Shown here: piece after piece, positions 36,252 through 45,451 of the stretch
Layout of the letters: each line of letters starts with the position of its first letter
Numbering within the stretch: the stretch's first letter is position 1
Assembly (NCBI RefSeq): GCF_004006635.1
Contig: NZ_CP034842.1
Location: 744,001 to 808,000 of the forward strand
Reading direction: 5' to 3'
Length of the DNA: 64,000 nucleotides
Source: Fusobacterium necrophorum subsp. necrophorum
GTDB taxonomy: Bacteria; Fusobacteriota; Fusobacteriia; Fusobacteriales; Fusobacteriaceae
Program-made: the position numbers and the translations under genes
Notes under the pieces: model-generated
What the model was told of the DNA's origin: nothing
Seen by the model: only the letters and a program-made list of their open reading frames with translations
Database searches by the model: none

Positions 36252-37754
36252 ATGGAAAATTTAAAATATGTGCTGGAGATGGAAGGAATTACGAAGTCGT
36301 TTCCGGGTGTAAAAGCTTTGGATAATGTACAGTTGAAAGTTCGACCTCACTCTGTTCATGCCTTAATGGGAGAAAATGGAGCAGGGAAATCTACCTTGAT
36401 GAAGTGTCTATTCGGAATTTATGAGAAAGATGCCGGAAAAATTTTATTAGACGGAACGGAAATTGATTTTCATAGTACTAAAGAAGCTCTGGAAAATGGA
36501 GTTTCTATGGTGCACCAAGAATTAAATCAAGTATTACAAAGAAATGTATTGGATAACATTTGGCTAGGAAGATACCCAAAAAAAGGATTATTTATAGATG
36601 AAAAAAAGATGTATGAGGATACCATTCGTATTTTTAAAGATTTAGATATTAATATCGATCCGAGAAAAAAAGTATCGGAATTACAAGTGGCGGAACGACA
36701 AATGATAGAAATTGCGAAGGCAGTTTCCTATAATTCTAAGGTTTTGGTTATGGATGAACCGACTTCCTCTTTGACGGAAAAGGAAGTGGCTCACCTGTTT
36801 CGAATTATCAATAAGCTACGGGACAATGGCGTTGGGATTGTGTATATTTCTCATAAGATGGAAGAAATCAAAGCCATTTCTGATGATATTACCATTTTGA
36901 GAGATGGAACTTGGGTAGCGACGGATTCCGTAAAAGACTTGGATACAGACAAAATTATCAGCATGATGGTGGGACGGGATTTGACGGATCGTTTCCCTCT
37001 GAAAGACAATGAAGTGAAAGAAAAAATTTTGGAAGTTAAAAATTTGACAGGTTTTTATCAACCTACCATTCAAGATGTAAGCTTTGATTTACATAAGGGA
37101 GAAATTTTGGGAATTGCCGGATTGGTAGGAGCAAAACGAACTGAGATTGTGGAAACCATGTTCGGAATGAGGAAACTGCAAAGCGGACAAATTTTCTTAC
37201 ACGGAAAAGAAGTGAAAAACACGAATCCGAAGAATGCGATTAAAAATGGTTTCGCCTTAGTGACCGAAGAAAGAAGAAGTACAGGAATTTTCAGTATGTT
37301 GGACATCACTGCAAACTCCACTCTTTCCAATTTGAGCAAGTACAGAAATAAATTTGGCTTGTTGGAAAAGAAACGTATGAAAGATGCAACAAAATGGGTT
37401 ATTGATAGTATGAGAGTCAAAACTCCTTCTCAGTCGACACCGATCGGCTCCTTGTCAGGAGGGAACCAACAAAAAGTGATTATTGGACGTTGGTTATTGA
37501 CAGAACCGGAAGTATTGATGCTGGATGAGCCAACTCGTGGAATTGATGTTTTGGCAAAATATGAAATTTATCAATTGATGATAGAGCTTGCAAAAAAAGA
37601 TAAGGGAATTATTATGATTTCTTCTGAAATGCCTGAATTGTTAGGAGTGACAGATAGAATTTTAGTGATGAGCAACGGAAGAATTGCCGGAATTGTAAAA
37701 ACATCGGAAACGAACCAGGAAGAAATTATGGCATTATCAGCAAAATATTTATAG
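36252..37754 (+). CDS. mglA: galactose ABC transporter ATPase MglA
   Basis: 500 residues with two ATPase domains, as in sugar importers. Domain 1 has Walker [13 protein letters not shown], signature LQVAERQM and Walker [11 protein letters not shown]. Domain 2 (from about 260) has a divergent Walker [11 protein letters not shown], with Lys retained but Gly replaced, the intact signature LSGGNQQK and [12 protein letters not shown]. The degenerate second site is normal for MglA/RbsA. Provides energy to MglC. Confidence 0.95.
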   Translation: MENLKYVLEMEGITKSFPGVKALDNVQLKVRPHSVHALMGENGAGKSTLMKCLFGIYEKDAGKILLDGTEIDFHSTKEALENGVSMVHQELNQVLQRNVLDNIWLGRYPKKGLFIDEKKMYEDTIRIFKDLDINIDPRKKVSELQVAERQMIEIAKAVSYNSKVLVMDEPTSSLTEKEVAHLFRIINKLRDNGVGIVYISHKMEEIKAISDDITILRDGTWVATDSVKDLDTDKIISMMVGRDLTDRFPLKDNEVKEKILEVKNLTGFYQPTIQDVSFDLHKGEILGIAGLVGAKRTEIVETMFGMRKLQSGQIFLHGKEVKNTNPKNAIKNGFALVTEERRSTGIFSMLDITANSTLSNLSKYRNKFGLLEKKRMKDATKWVIDSMRVKTPSQSTPIGSLSGGNQQKVIIGRWLLTEPEVLMLDEPTRGIDVLAKYEIYQLMIELAKKDKGIIMISSEMPELLGVTDRILVMSNGRIAGIVKTSETNQEEIMALSAKYL

Positions 37755-37773
37755 TGGAAAAGGTGAGGAAAGT

Positions 37774-38793
37774 ATGAATATTCGTAATAAAGAAGGAAAA
37801 ATCAATTATAAAGAACTATTTATTCAAAGCGGATTGTATTTGGTATTGTTTTGTATGCTGTTGGTTATTATTTGGAAAGAACCAAGTTTTTTAAGCATTC
37901 GAAACTTTAAGAATATTTTGACACAATCGTCGGTAAGAGCCATCATTGCTTTGGGAGTTGCAGGACTTATTTTAACACAGGGAACTGACTTGTCAGCTGG
38001 GCGACAGGTCGGATTAGCGGCTGTTATTTCTGCGACAATGTTGCAAGCGGTCACCAATGTGAATCGAGTGTTTGGATTAAATCGTGAACTACCGATTATC
38101 TATGCGATTGTAGTGGTTTGTTTGGTAGGTTTGGTAATTGGAATTATAAACGGTCTCATTGTTGCAAAATTGAGTGTTCACCCTTTTATTGCTACCCTGG
38201 GAAGTATGACGGTAGTCTATGGAATTAACTCCCTGTACTATGATATTGTGGGAGCATCTCCAATTTCAGGATTCTCTTCCAAGTACAGTGCTTTTGCACA
38301 AGGAGCAATTGAGCTGGGAGGTTTCAGCATTCCATATTTGATTATTTATGCAAGCATTGCTACCATTATTATGTGGACGTTATGGAATAAAACAAAATTC
38401 GGAAAAAATATTTTTGCAGTAGGAGGAAATCCGGAGGCGGCAAAGGTATCCGGAGTGAACGTAGTATTGACTTTGGTAGGAATTTATGCTTTATCCGGAG
38501 TATTTTATGCCTTTGGCGGATTTTTGGAAGCGGGAAGAATTGGATCTGCGACGAATAACTTAGGTTTTATGTATGAAATGGATGCGATTGCAGGCTGTGT
38601 CATCGGAGGAGTTTCTTTCTATGGAGGAGTCGGAAGAATTTCGGGAGTTATTACCGGGGTTATTATCTTAACCGTCATCAACTATGGATTGACTTATGTT
38701 GGAGTAAGTCCTTATTGGCAATACATTATTAAAGGAATTATTATTGTAGCCGCAGTTGCTTTCGACTCAATTAAATATGCAAAGAAAAAATAA
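37774..38793 (+). CDS. mglC: galactose ABC transporter permease MglC
   Basis: 339-residue integral membrane protein with about ten helices. [58 protein letters not shown] (the EAA-like loop contacting MglA) and [20 protein letters not shown] are typical of the RbsC/MglC group. It starts 19 bases after mglA. Translocates galactose/glucose across the inner membrane. Confidence 0.95.
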   Translation: MNIRNKEGKINYKELFIQSGLYLVLFCMLLVIIWKEPSFLSIRNFKNILTQSSVRAIIALGVAGLILTQGTDLSAGRQVGLAAVISATMLQAVTNVNRVFGLNRELPIIYAIVVVCLVGLVIGIINGLIVAKLSVHPFIATLGSMTVVYGINSLYYDIVGASPISGFSSKYSAFAQGAIELGGFSIPYLIIYASIATIIMWTLWNKTKFGKNIFAVGGNPEAAKVSGVNVVLTLVGIYALSGVFYAFGGFLEAGRIGSATNNLGFMYEMDAIAGCVIGGVSFYGGVGRISGVITGVIILTVINYGLTYVGVSPYWQYIIKGIIIVAAVAFDSIKYAKKK

Positions 38794-38852
38794 CAAAAAT
38801 AGAGAAAGTATGTTATAATACTTCTAAGGAAAGCTTAAGGAGGCGTGTAAAT

Positions 38853-39023
38853 ATGAAATTGTATGTGTGTGAAGTATGCGGTTATGTATATGATTCTACG
38901 TTGGGAGATGTTGATAACGGAATTCCTGCGGGAACAAAATTTGAAGATTTACCGGCGGATTGGGTATGCCCACCATGTGGGGTTTCGAAAGATCACTTTC
39001 GAGAAATGGAAGTCAATAAATAA
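38853..39023 (+). CDS. rubredoxin
   Basis: 56 residues, one-iron electron carrier. Two metal motifs: CEVCGYVYD near residue 6 (C6, C9) and CPPCGVSKD (C39, C42), with [23 protein letters not shown] between, the classic rubredoxin pattern. Ribosome site AAGGAGGCG; -10 TATAAT at 38814. In anaerobes it delivers electrons to rubrerythrin or oxygen reductases during oxidative stress; an AhpC system lies 2.2 kb downstream. Its own promoter and terminator make it separate from mglBAC. Confidence 0.96.
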   Translation: MKLYVCEVCGYVYDSTLGDVDNGIPAGTKFEDLPADWVCPPCGVSKDHFREMEVNK

Positions 39024-39026
39024 TAG

Positions 39027-39066
39027 AAAAATCCCTCTCAACAATATTCTATTGAGAGGGATTTTT
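39027..39066. terminator. bidirectional terminator between rubredoxin and the lipoprotein gene
   Basis: 15-base perfect stem AAAAATCCCTCTCAA / TTGAGAGGGATTTTT with a 10-base loop. A/T runs on both sides serve the converging genes. Confidence 0.92.
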
Positions 39067-39098
39067 AGTTTTCTTTTATAGAGATATTTCCATTATTA

Positions 39099-40196
39099 TT
39101 AGTATTTTTTTAAAGCTTCTATATCCCGTTTTAAAGATGTTATAACAGGGGAAAAACTTTTTTCAATCAATTCTTCCTGGGATAGGGAATTGGGCTCCAG
39201 TTCATTTTTCGGTAAGTCAATGAAATGTGTGAAGTCAAGACTTATATATTGATGCCACGTTTTAGAATCTTCTATGTGACAAGGAAGGCTTCGTTGAAAT
39301 ACGATATTTTGCTCTTTGTCATATAAAGTATAGCTGCATAAATAAGAAAGTCGGCTCTTTTTTCCATAGACAAGTTTTTGGTAAGGAACTCGAATTTCCT
39401 TATATGCCTTCATTATCCTTCCGTTTTCCACTTTGTCATAAGGCTCTTTTATGAGTTTATATTCTGTAGTGCTTGAAAAAGAAGGTTGACTTTGTAAAAA
39501 TTGGTAGTTATCAATTCTCACTTGGAATAATAAATGATAGTTTCCCGAATGGGAGATCGAAAAAAACTTTTCTTTTAATAAAGTATTTTCCAGTTTGGAT
39601 TGTATTGAATTTTTAAAGTAAAAATCAAAAGCATTTAGAATGTCCACCTTTATATTTTTTTCTAAACCGATATTTGCCTGTTGTAGTTTTTGAAATACTG
39701 CTATATCCGTTGGAAGAGCATAGTCAGCGGCTTTTTTATAAATTAAATATTTATGAAGTCTATTTTGATAGCCGGCGGAAGGGAGTTGATCTCCGTATTC
39801 CACATAAGATGCTACCAGTGATTTTCTGCTGTTTTCCAGTTCGTTTTTGTGGGCAACGATAAGAGGAAGTTTCTCTTTTGTTGCTTGTGGAAGAGAAAAA
39901 TAACTTTTATAAAGCTCATAATAATTTTCCTTATAATTTAGCATATCCCGTGAATTTGCTAAATTTTGTCGGATAATAGAATCATAGTATTCTCTTCCCT
40001 TATTCCATGCAAGCTGATAATTTGTTAATACCTCCGGATCTAATTTTTCTGCCTGTTTATATAGATGCTTTTCCAAATAGGAAAGAGCAGCGATATGATT
40101 ATTGTTACCTGATGCTGTATTAGAATTACGAATGTCAGAACTTACACAGGAAAATAACAACAAGGTGACAAGCAACAGGGACACTATTTTTTTCAT
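39099..40196 (-). CDS. hypothetical lipoprotein
   Basis: 365 residues. Signal with lipobox MKKIVSLLLVTLLLFSC, lipidated Cys17; TAAGGAGGAGATAACT ribosome site. The frame is open further upstream without a ribosome site. After a Ser/Asn-rich linker there is a helical region (about 30-140, YLEKHLYKQAEKLD, ALPTDIAVFQKLQQANIG) and then a beta-rich part with LLFQVRIDNYQFLQ, YKEIRVPYQKLVYGKKS and YTLYDKEQNIVFQRS. I do not recognise the family. The protein would be anchored in the periplasmic or outer membrane leaflet. Single gene. Confidence 0.8.
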   Translation of the reverse strand: MKKIVSLLLVTLLLFSCVSSDIRNSNTASGNNNHIAALSYLEKHLYKQAEKLDPEVLTNYQLAWNKGREYYDSIIRQNLANSRDMLNYKENYYELYKSYFSLPQATKEKLPLIVAHKNELENSRKSLVASYVEYGDQLPSAGYQNRLHKYLIYKKAADYALPTDIAVFQKLQQANIGLEKNIKVDILNAFDFYFKNSIQSKLENTLLKEKFFSISHSGNYHLLFQVRIDNYQFLQSQPSFSSTTEYKLIKEPYDKVENGRIMKAYKEIRVPYQKLVYGKKSRLSYLCSYTLYDKEQNIVFQRSLPCHIEDSKTWHQYISLDFTHFIDLPKNELEPNSLSQEELIEKSFSPVITSLKRDIEALKKY

Positions 40197-40294
40197 AGTT
40201 ATCTCCTCCTTAATTATTATACTATAGTTAAAGTATTGTACCATACTTTTCAGAAGCTGTGAACTACTTATGGAAAAGTATTCGCGAAAAAGAA

Positions 40295-40323
40295 TTGACA
40301 AACAGGGGAAATATTTCTACAAT
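40295..40323 (+). promoter_or_regulatory. promoter of the 40.4-kb hypothetical gene
   Basis: TTGACA, 17-base spacer, TACAAT, 42 bases before the ATG. It lies in the 168-base divergent gap with the lipoprotein gene. Confidence 0.7.
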
Positions 40324-40364
40324 GAGGAGAGTATTCTACAGAATCTTAGGTGGGGGAAAAGGGT

Positions 40365-40970
40365 ATGAAAAAAGAGTTGGAGTATTTTTATATAGAGGAT
40401 TCTTATGGAGGGAATCAGGAATGGTTTACGGATTTTATGATGAATCGGGGAGGTTGCGGAGCTTTGACAGCTTGCGATACCTGTCTATACCTGCATTTAC
40501 ATCAAGGCAAAAAACATCTCTATCCCTTTCAGGAGGAAGAATTGAAGAAGGAGCAGTATATTCAATTTGGAGAACTGATGAGACCGTACTTATCTCCTCG
40601 GAAACGGGGAATTGATACTTTGGATTTATTTATGGATGGATTTCGAAATTATTTACGGGATATTCAAGATGAAGAGATTTTGATGAAGGGATTTTCCGGA
40701 ATTCACGAGATGAAAGAGGCCAAAGAAAAGGTAAGAGAACAAATGGAGGAAGGGTTTCCGATTCCTTATTTAAATTTATTACATCAAAATCCAATCTTTG
40801 AGGATTATGAATGGCACTGGTTTTTATTGACGGGCTATGAGGAGAAGGAAGGGAAATTTTTAGTGAAGGCAGTCACCTATGGAAAGTCGGAATGGCTGGA
40901 TTTTGAAGAGCTATGGAACAGCGGTCATGATGAAAAAGGAGGAATGGTTTTACTTACTTTCAGAAAATGA
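40365..40970 (+). CDS. hypothetical protein, possible papain-like peptidase
   Basis: 201 residues, not a family I can name. SYGGNQEWFTDFMMNRGGCGALTACDTCLYL (Cys31) followed far downstream by YEWHWFLLTGYEEKEGKFLVKAVTYGKSEWLDFEELW (His151 and a following Asn/Asp-type position). This is the Cys-near-N, His-near-C layout of C39-like cysteine peptidases or peptidase-like domains. No signal peptide, so cytoplasmic. Start at the ATG after GGGGGAAAAGGGT; a GTG five codons upstream is also possible. Catalysis is inference only. Alternatives: a dead peptidase fold or a binding protein. Confidence 0.6.
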   Translation: MKKELEYFYIEDSYGGNQEWFTDFMMNRGGCGALTACDTCLYLHLHQGKKHLYPFQEEELKKEQYIQFGELMRPYLSPRKRGIDTLDLFMDGFRNYLRDIQDEEILMKGFSGIHEMKEAKEKVREQMEEGFPIPYLNLLHQNPIFEDYEWHWFLLTGYEEKEGKFLVKAVTYGKSEWLDFEELWNSGHDEKGGMVLLTFRK

Positions 40971-41163
40971 GAAAAAAGACCATCTCAAAGAGAGGAGCTT
41001 ATCCGTAATTTTTGAAGATAAGACGGGAGCTAAGCTTCTAAGAAGATATGGAGATAGTCCCTTTTACATATGAGAAATGGAGATCAGGAAAGAAAAAAAC
41101 AAAAAAAATTCCTTAAAAATCAAAGAGTTTTTTATTTTTTTACTAAAAAGATAAAAATTTTAC

Positions 41164-41192
41164 TTGACATATTTAGTAAGTTATTGTATTAT
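41164..41192 (+). promoter_or_regulatory. promoter of ahpC
   Basis: TTGACA, 17-base spacer, TATTAT, 60 bases before the ATG. Consensus -35 and optimal spacing. Confidence 0.8.
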
Positions 41193-41195
41193 ATA

Positions 41196-41212
41196 TTTGT
41201 AAAGATTACAAA
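41196..41212. promoter_or_regulatory. palindromic candidate operator over the ahpC start site
   Basis: TTTGTAA-AGA-TTACAAA, a perfect 7-3-7 palindrome starting 4 bases after the -10 box, so covering the predicted +1. Not a standard PerR box (TTATAAT-N-ATTATAA), but the position suits a repressor. Confidence 0.5.
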
Positions 41213-41252
41213 TTAGTTAAAAATATAAATTTAAAAAATTGGAGGTAATACT

Positions 41253-41813
41253 ATGTCATTAATTGGAAAAAAAGTATCAGAATTTAAAGTACAAGCTTAT
41301 CATAATGGAGAATTTAAAGAAGTATCAAATAAGGATTTTGAAGGAAAATGGGCAGCTTTTGTTTTCTATCCGGCAGATTTTACTTTCGTATGTCCTACAG
41401 AATTGGCAGATTTAGCAGACCACTATGCGGAATTCCAAAAAGAAGGATGTGAAGTATATTCTGTGTCTTGTGACACTCATTTCGTACACAAAGCGTGGCA
41501 CGATACATCAGACAGTATCAAAAAAATTCAATATCCTATGTTAGCAGACCCTACCGGAAAGTTAGCAAGAGATTTTGAAGTGATGATTGAAGAAGAAGGA
41601 TTGGCATTAAGAGGAAGTTTCATTGTAAATCCGCAAGGAGAAATCAAAGCTTACGAAGTTCATGACAATGGAATTGGAAGAGAAGCTTCTGAATTATTAA
41701 GAAAATTGAGAGCTGCTAAATTTGTAGAGGAACATGGAGAAGTTTGTCCGGCAAAATGGCAACCTGGAAGCGATACCATCAAACCTTCTATTGATTTAGT
41801 AGGAAAACTTTAA
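41253..41813 (+). CDS. ahpC: peroxiredoxin AhpC
   Basis: 186 residues, typical 2-Cys Prx. Peroxidatic Cys47 in FYPADFTFVCPTEL, resolving Cys165 in EHGEVCPAKWQPG, and the GSFIVNPQGEIKAYEVHDNGIGR segment of the AhpC1 group. Reduces H2O2 and organic peroxides. Ribosome site TTGGAGG. Its reductase is encoded directly downstream past a terminator. Confidence 0.97.
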   Translation: MSLIGKKVSEFKVQAYHNGEFKEVSNKDFEGKWAAFVFYPADFTFVCPTELADLADHYAEFQKEGCEVYSVSCDTHFVHKAWHDTSDSIKKIQYPMLADPTGKLARDFEVMIEEEGLALRGSFIVNPQGEIKAYEVHDNGIGREASELLRKLRAAKFVEEHGEVCPAKWQPGSDTIKPSIDLVGKL

Positions 41814-41836
41814 TAAGCACTTAGAGCCATAAGAAT

Positions 41837-41863
41837 AAAAAGGCACCTTTTGGTGCCTTTTTT
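41837..41863 (+). terminator. terminator between ahpC and its reductase gene
   Basis: AAAAAGGCACC, TTTT loop, GGTGCCTTTTTT. It is 30 bases before the next ATG and there is no obvious new promoter, so it probably attenuates rather than ends transcription. Confidence 0.88.
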
Positions 41864-41892
41864 CAAAATTAAGACCTTAGGAGGAGGAATGA

Positions 41893-43539
41893 ATGGAAAG
41901 AATTTATGATGTCATTATTATTGGTGGAGGACCCGCAGGATTATCTGCCGGAATCTATGCAGGAAGAGCAAAATTAGACGTATTATTATTAGAAAAGGCA
42001 GTTCCGGGAGGGCAAATTCGAATTACAGAGGAAGTTGTAAATTATCCGGGAATTCTTGAAACTACAGGGGCAGGATTTGGAGAAAAGGCAGCAGAACAGG
42101 CGAAAAAATTTGGAGTACAATTTGCAACGGAAGAAGTCATCGGAATGGATTTTTCCGGTAAAATTAAAACAATCAAAACAACTTCCGGGGAGTATAAAAC
42201 TTTAGCAGTGGTTATTGCAACGGGAGCTTCTCCGAGAAAGTTAGGATTCCCGGGAGAATTGGAATATGGAGGAAGAGGAGTTGCTTACTGTGCAACCTGT
42301 GATGGAGAATTTTTTACAGGTTTACCGGTTTTCGTTGTTGGAGCAGGGTTTGCAGCAGCGGAAGAAGCAATGTTTTTAACAAAATATGCAAGTAAGGTAA
42401 CGGTTATTGCAAGAGAACCTGATTTTACCTGTGCAAAATCAATTGGAGATAAGGTAAAGGCCCATCCGAAGATTGAAGTAAAATTCCATACGGAATTGGT
42501 CGAAGCGACGGGAGATACCCAACTTCGACATGCAAAATTTAAAAATAATGAAACAGGAGAAATTACAGAATATCATGCGGCAGACGGAGATACTTTCGGA
42601 ATATTCGTATTCGTGGGGTATGCCCCGGAAACACAACTTTTCAAGGGAGTGATTGATTTGGATCCGGCAGGGTTCATTCCTACCGATGAAGATTTGATGA
42701 CGAATGTGGAAGGAGTATACGCGGCAGGAGATATTCGACCGAAGAAATTACGACAGGTGGTAACAGCCGTTGCCGACGGAGCGATTGCTGCAACCAATAT
42801 TGAAAGATATGTCCAAGAATTACGGGAAGAATTGGGAATCGTAAAAGAAGAGAAAGAAGAGGAAAAGAGAACAGAGACAGCTTCCCCTTCTCGTGTGTTG
42901 GATGAAGGAATCATGCAACAAATTCAAGGATTGGCAGAAAGATTTGAAAAATCAGTGAAATTGGTTGTTATCCAAGATCCTGAAAAACCTGAAAAATCAG
43001 AAGAAATGTTAAGCTTGGTGAAGGAAATTGCCTCCGCTTCGGATAAAATTCAAGTACAACAGTATCAAAAAGGAGAAAATCCGGAAATGGAAGCCAAAAT
43101 TCAGGCAAATTTCTTGCCGGTCGTTGCCTTTTTGAACGATAAGGGAGAGTACGCAAGAATTAAGTATGCGGTGGTTCCCGGTGGACATGAATTGACATCT
43201 TTCCTATTGGCTCTTTACAATGTAGCGGGACCGGGGCAAGCCGTTAATGAGGAAATTACAAAAAAATCCGCTCAAATTGAGAAGGGAGTGAATTTGAAAA
43301 TTGGAGTTTCCTTGACATGTACGAAATGCCCGGAAACTGTCCAATCGGCTCAAAGAATTGCAGTAGAAAATCCGAATGTGGATATTGAAGTCGTAGACGT
43401 CTTCGGCTTCCAAGATTTTAAGAAAAAGTATGACATTATGAGTGTACCGGCTGTGGTCATGAATGATAAAGACTTGTTCTTTGGACAAAAAGATATTCCC
43501 GCTTTGTTGGATGATATTTTTGAAAAGTTGGAGAAATAG
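41893..43539 (+). CDS. thioredoxin reductase-like flavoprotein with C-terminal AhpF-type Trx domain
   Basis: 548 residues. The N-terminal thioredoxin reductase module (1-about 312) has FAD motif IIIGGGPAGLSAGIYAGRA, redox CATC (Cys133, Cys136), NADPH motif VVGAGFAAAEEAMFL and FAD motif VYAAGDIRPKKLRQVV. After a Glu/Lys linker (about 315-330), a double thioredoxin-fold region (about 335-548) has CTKC (Cys476, Cys479) in GVSLTCTKCPETV, like the CxxC of the AhpF N-terminal domain. In E. coli AhpF the order is reversed. By position after ahpC it should pass electrons from NAD(P)H through FAD to AhpC. Confidence 0.93.
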   Translation: MERIYDVIIIGGGPAGLSAGIYAGRAKLDVLLLEKAVPGGQIRITEEVVNYPGILETTGAGFGEKAAEQAKKFGVQFATEEVIGMDFSGKIKTIKTTSGEYKTLAVVIATGASPRKLGFPGELEYGGRGVAYCATCDGEFFTGLPVFVVGAGFAAAEEAMFLTKYASKVTVIAREPDFTCAKSIGDKVKAHPKIEVKFHTELVEATGDTQLRHAKFKNNETGEITEYHAADGDTFGIFVFVGYAPETQLFKGVIDLDPAGFIPTDEDLMTNVEGVYAAGDIRPKKLRQVVTAVADGAIAATNIERYVQELREELGIVKEEKEEEKRTETASPSRVLDEGIMQQIQGLAERFEKSVKLVVIQDPEKPEKSEEMLSLVKEIASASDKIQVQQYQKGENPEMEAKIQANFLPVVAFLNDKGEYARIKYAVVPGGHELTSFLLALYNVAGPGQAVNEEITKKSAQIEKGVNLKIGVSLTCTKCPETVQSAQRIAVENPNVDIEVVDVFGFQDFKKKYDIMSVPAVVMNDKDLFFGQKDIPALLDDIFEKLEK

Positions 43540-43554
43540 TTGAATAAAGAAAAG

Positions 43555-43591
43555 AGACTCTTCGTCAACAAAGTTGATAAAGAGTCTTTTT
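43555..43591 (+). terminator. terminator of the ahpC-reductase unit
   Basis: AGACTCTT-CG-TCAAC, AAA loop, GTTGA-TA-AAGAGTCT, then TTTTTA; 16 bases after the stop. Confidence 0.9.
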
Positions 43592-43879
43592 ATTTATGCT
43601 TCTCCTAAGGATAAAGAATTTAGTTTTACATAGCTTGTTGTTATGGAAGTCTTATTGAAAATGCCGTGATATCATCCCCCTCTTTCTGTAGTACGTCGCA
43701 CTACAATAATGTCCTTTTGTCAATAAAAATTTTCATAGGAAACTTTTAAATTATGTCTTATAATTACAAGGAAGAAGAAAATTTCCTAATCTCCACTTTT
43801 TTTGAAAAAGAGAAATGGAATAGAAAAAATTATGCTATAATGAGGATAAAGAATAGAACTATAATATGAGGAAAAGAAA
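43592..43879. other. spacer before rluD with an inverted repeat
   Basis: No gene. Contains TGTAGT-ACGTCGC-ACTACA at 43687-43705, a 6-base inverted repeat with 7-base spacer that is GC-richer than its surroundings, and a TATAAT at 43836 as likely -10 of rluD. Role of the repeat unknown. Confidence 0.5.
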
Positions 43880-44836
43880 ATGAGAGCAATAATAGAAAGT
43901 TATCAATATCAGGCACAGGAAAAAGATCAGGGAAAACGATTGGATTTGTTTTTAAAGGAGCAACTACCAGAAGCTACGAGGAGTTATTTAGAGAAGTTGA
44001 TTACAGAGGGCTATGTTAAATGTAATGAAAAAGTTATTACAAAAAATGGGAAAAAATTGAAGGGAAAAGAAGCAATTCAAGTGTCCATTCCTGAAGAAGA
44101 GGAGATGAAGATGGAGGCGGAGAAACTTCCCTTGGATATTGTCTATGAGGATGAGTATTTGTTAGTGATAAATAAGGCGGCAAATATGGTGGTTCATCCC
44201 GCTCTGGGAAATTATACGGGAACCTTGGTAAATGCATTGCTGTACTATTGCAAAGAGAGCTTATCCGATGTCAACGGAACGCTTCGACCCGGTATTGTAC
44301 ATCGCTTGGATAAGGATACGACAGGACTTATCGTGGTTGCAAAAAACAATCAAATTCATCATCGCTTAGCTTTAATGTTTCAGGAAAAAACAATTCAGAA
44401 AACATATTTGGCTATTGTGAAAGGAAGATTCTCCGAAGAAAAAAAAGAGGGAGATTTAGTAACCTTGATTGCCAGAGATAGGAAAGATAGGAAGAAAATG
44501 GCGGTGAGTCAAAGTCATGGAAAAAAAGCCGTCAGTCATTATAAAGTATTGTGGAGCGGAGAGAAACACAGCTTGGTTGAGGTAAATATTAGAACAGGAA
44601 GAACACATCAAATTCGAGTCCATATGAAATATTTAAATCATCCTATTTTGGGAGATGCTGTATATGGACAAGAGGATTTACAATGTTCCAGACAAATGCT
44701 CCATGCCTATCGTTTGGAATTTGTTCATCCTGTGACAAAAGAAGAAATGTGTTTCGAGGGAAAACTGCCGGAAGATTTTTTAGAGGCGGGAAAGAGGGTT
44801 TTTGATGGAAAAGATATTTACACAGTCCTTGTATGA
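43880..44836 (+). CDS. rluD: RluD-type 23S rRNA pseudouridine synthase
   Basis: 318 residues. N-terminal S4 RNA-binding domain (about 18-75), then the RluA-family catalytic domain with LVINKAANMVVHPALGNYTG, catalytic Asp in PGIVHRLDKDTTGL, and RTGRTHQIRVHMKYLNHPILGD. Best match by architecture is RluD (ψ1911/1915/1917 in helix 69), though RluC or YlyB cannot be fully excluded. Its 3' end overlaps rnhB by 32 bases. Confidence 0.9.
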   Translation: MRAIIESYQYQAQEKDQGKRLDLFLKEQLPEATRSYLEKLITEGYVKCNEKVITKNGKKLKGKEAIQVSIPEEEEMKMEAEKLPLDIVYEDEYLLVINKAANMVVHPALGNYTGTLVNALLYYCKESLSDVNGTLRPGIVHRLDKDTTGLIVVAKNNQIHHRLALMFQEKTIQKTYLAIVKGRFSEEKKEGDLVTLIARDRKDRKKMAVSQSHGKKAVSHYKVLWSGEKHSLVEVNIRTGRTHQIRVHMKYLNHPILGDAVYGQEDLQCSRQMLHAYRLEFVHPVTKEEMCFEGKLPEDFLEAGKRVFDGKDIYTVLV

Positions 44837-45434
44837 GTTTGATCTTGCAAAGGGGGAAAAAATTATAGGAGTGGACGAAGCGGGAAGAGGACCTTTGGCG
44901 GGACCTGTGGTAGCGGCAGCGACTCTTCTGAAAAAATACGATGCTTCGTTGGAAGAGATTCAAGATTCCAAGAAGTTGACGGAGAAAAAAAGAGAAGCCT
45001 TGTTTTCTATGATTCCGAACTATTTTTATGTGGGAATTGGGAGGGCAAGTGTGGAGGAGATTGAAGCATATAATATCTTAAATGCGACTTTTTTGGCAAT
45101 GCGAAGAGCGATTGCTCAGTTAGAGGAACAAATTTCCATAGCGGATGCCAGTATTTTAGTGGACGGAAATTTTAAAATACGGGAATGTCAAAGAAAGCAG
45201 GAAGCCATTGTAAAAGGGGATGCGAAGAGCCTTTCCATAGCAGCTGCTTCCATTATGGCAAAGGTGACAAGAGATCATGAATTGTTGGAGCTTGCAAAGC
45301 GATACCCTGAATATCGTTTTGAAAAACATAAGGGTTATGGGACAAAGATGCATCGGGAGCAAATACTGTCATTGGGAGCCATTCCCGGAGTGCATCGAAA
45401 CAGTTTCCTGGTCAAAATATTGCAGAAGAAATAG
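44805..45434 (+). CDS. rnhB: ribonuclease HII
   Basis: 209 residues; removes RNA from RNA-DNA hybrids and starts ribonucleotide excision. The metal-binding DEAGRGPLAGPVVAA near the N-terminus, LVDGNFKI, KGDAKSLSIAAASIMAKVTRD and HKGYGTKMHREQI are RNase HII motifs. Start at the ATG following AAGAGGGTTTTTG inside rluD, giving a 32-base overlap. Confidence 0.95.
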   Translation: MEKIFTQSLYEFDLAKGEKIIGVDEAGRGPLAGPVVAAATLLKKYDASLEEIQDSKKLTEKKREALFSMIPNYFYVGIGRASVEEIEAYNILNATFLAMRRAIAQLEEQISIADASILVDGNFKIRECQRKQEAIVKGDAKSLSIAAASIMAKVTRDHELLELAKRYPEYRFEKHKGYGTKMHREQILSLGAIPGVHRNSFLVKILQKK

Positions 45435-45451
45435 AAAGGAAAACGGGGAAA

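Noticed and set aside
38863..39081. 72-residue frame overlapping rubredoxin
   Set aside because: Different frame from the clear rubredoxin gene (CxxC pairs, ribosome site) and runs into the terminator.
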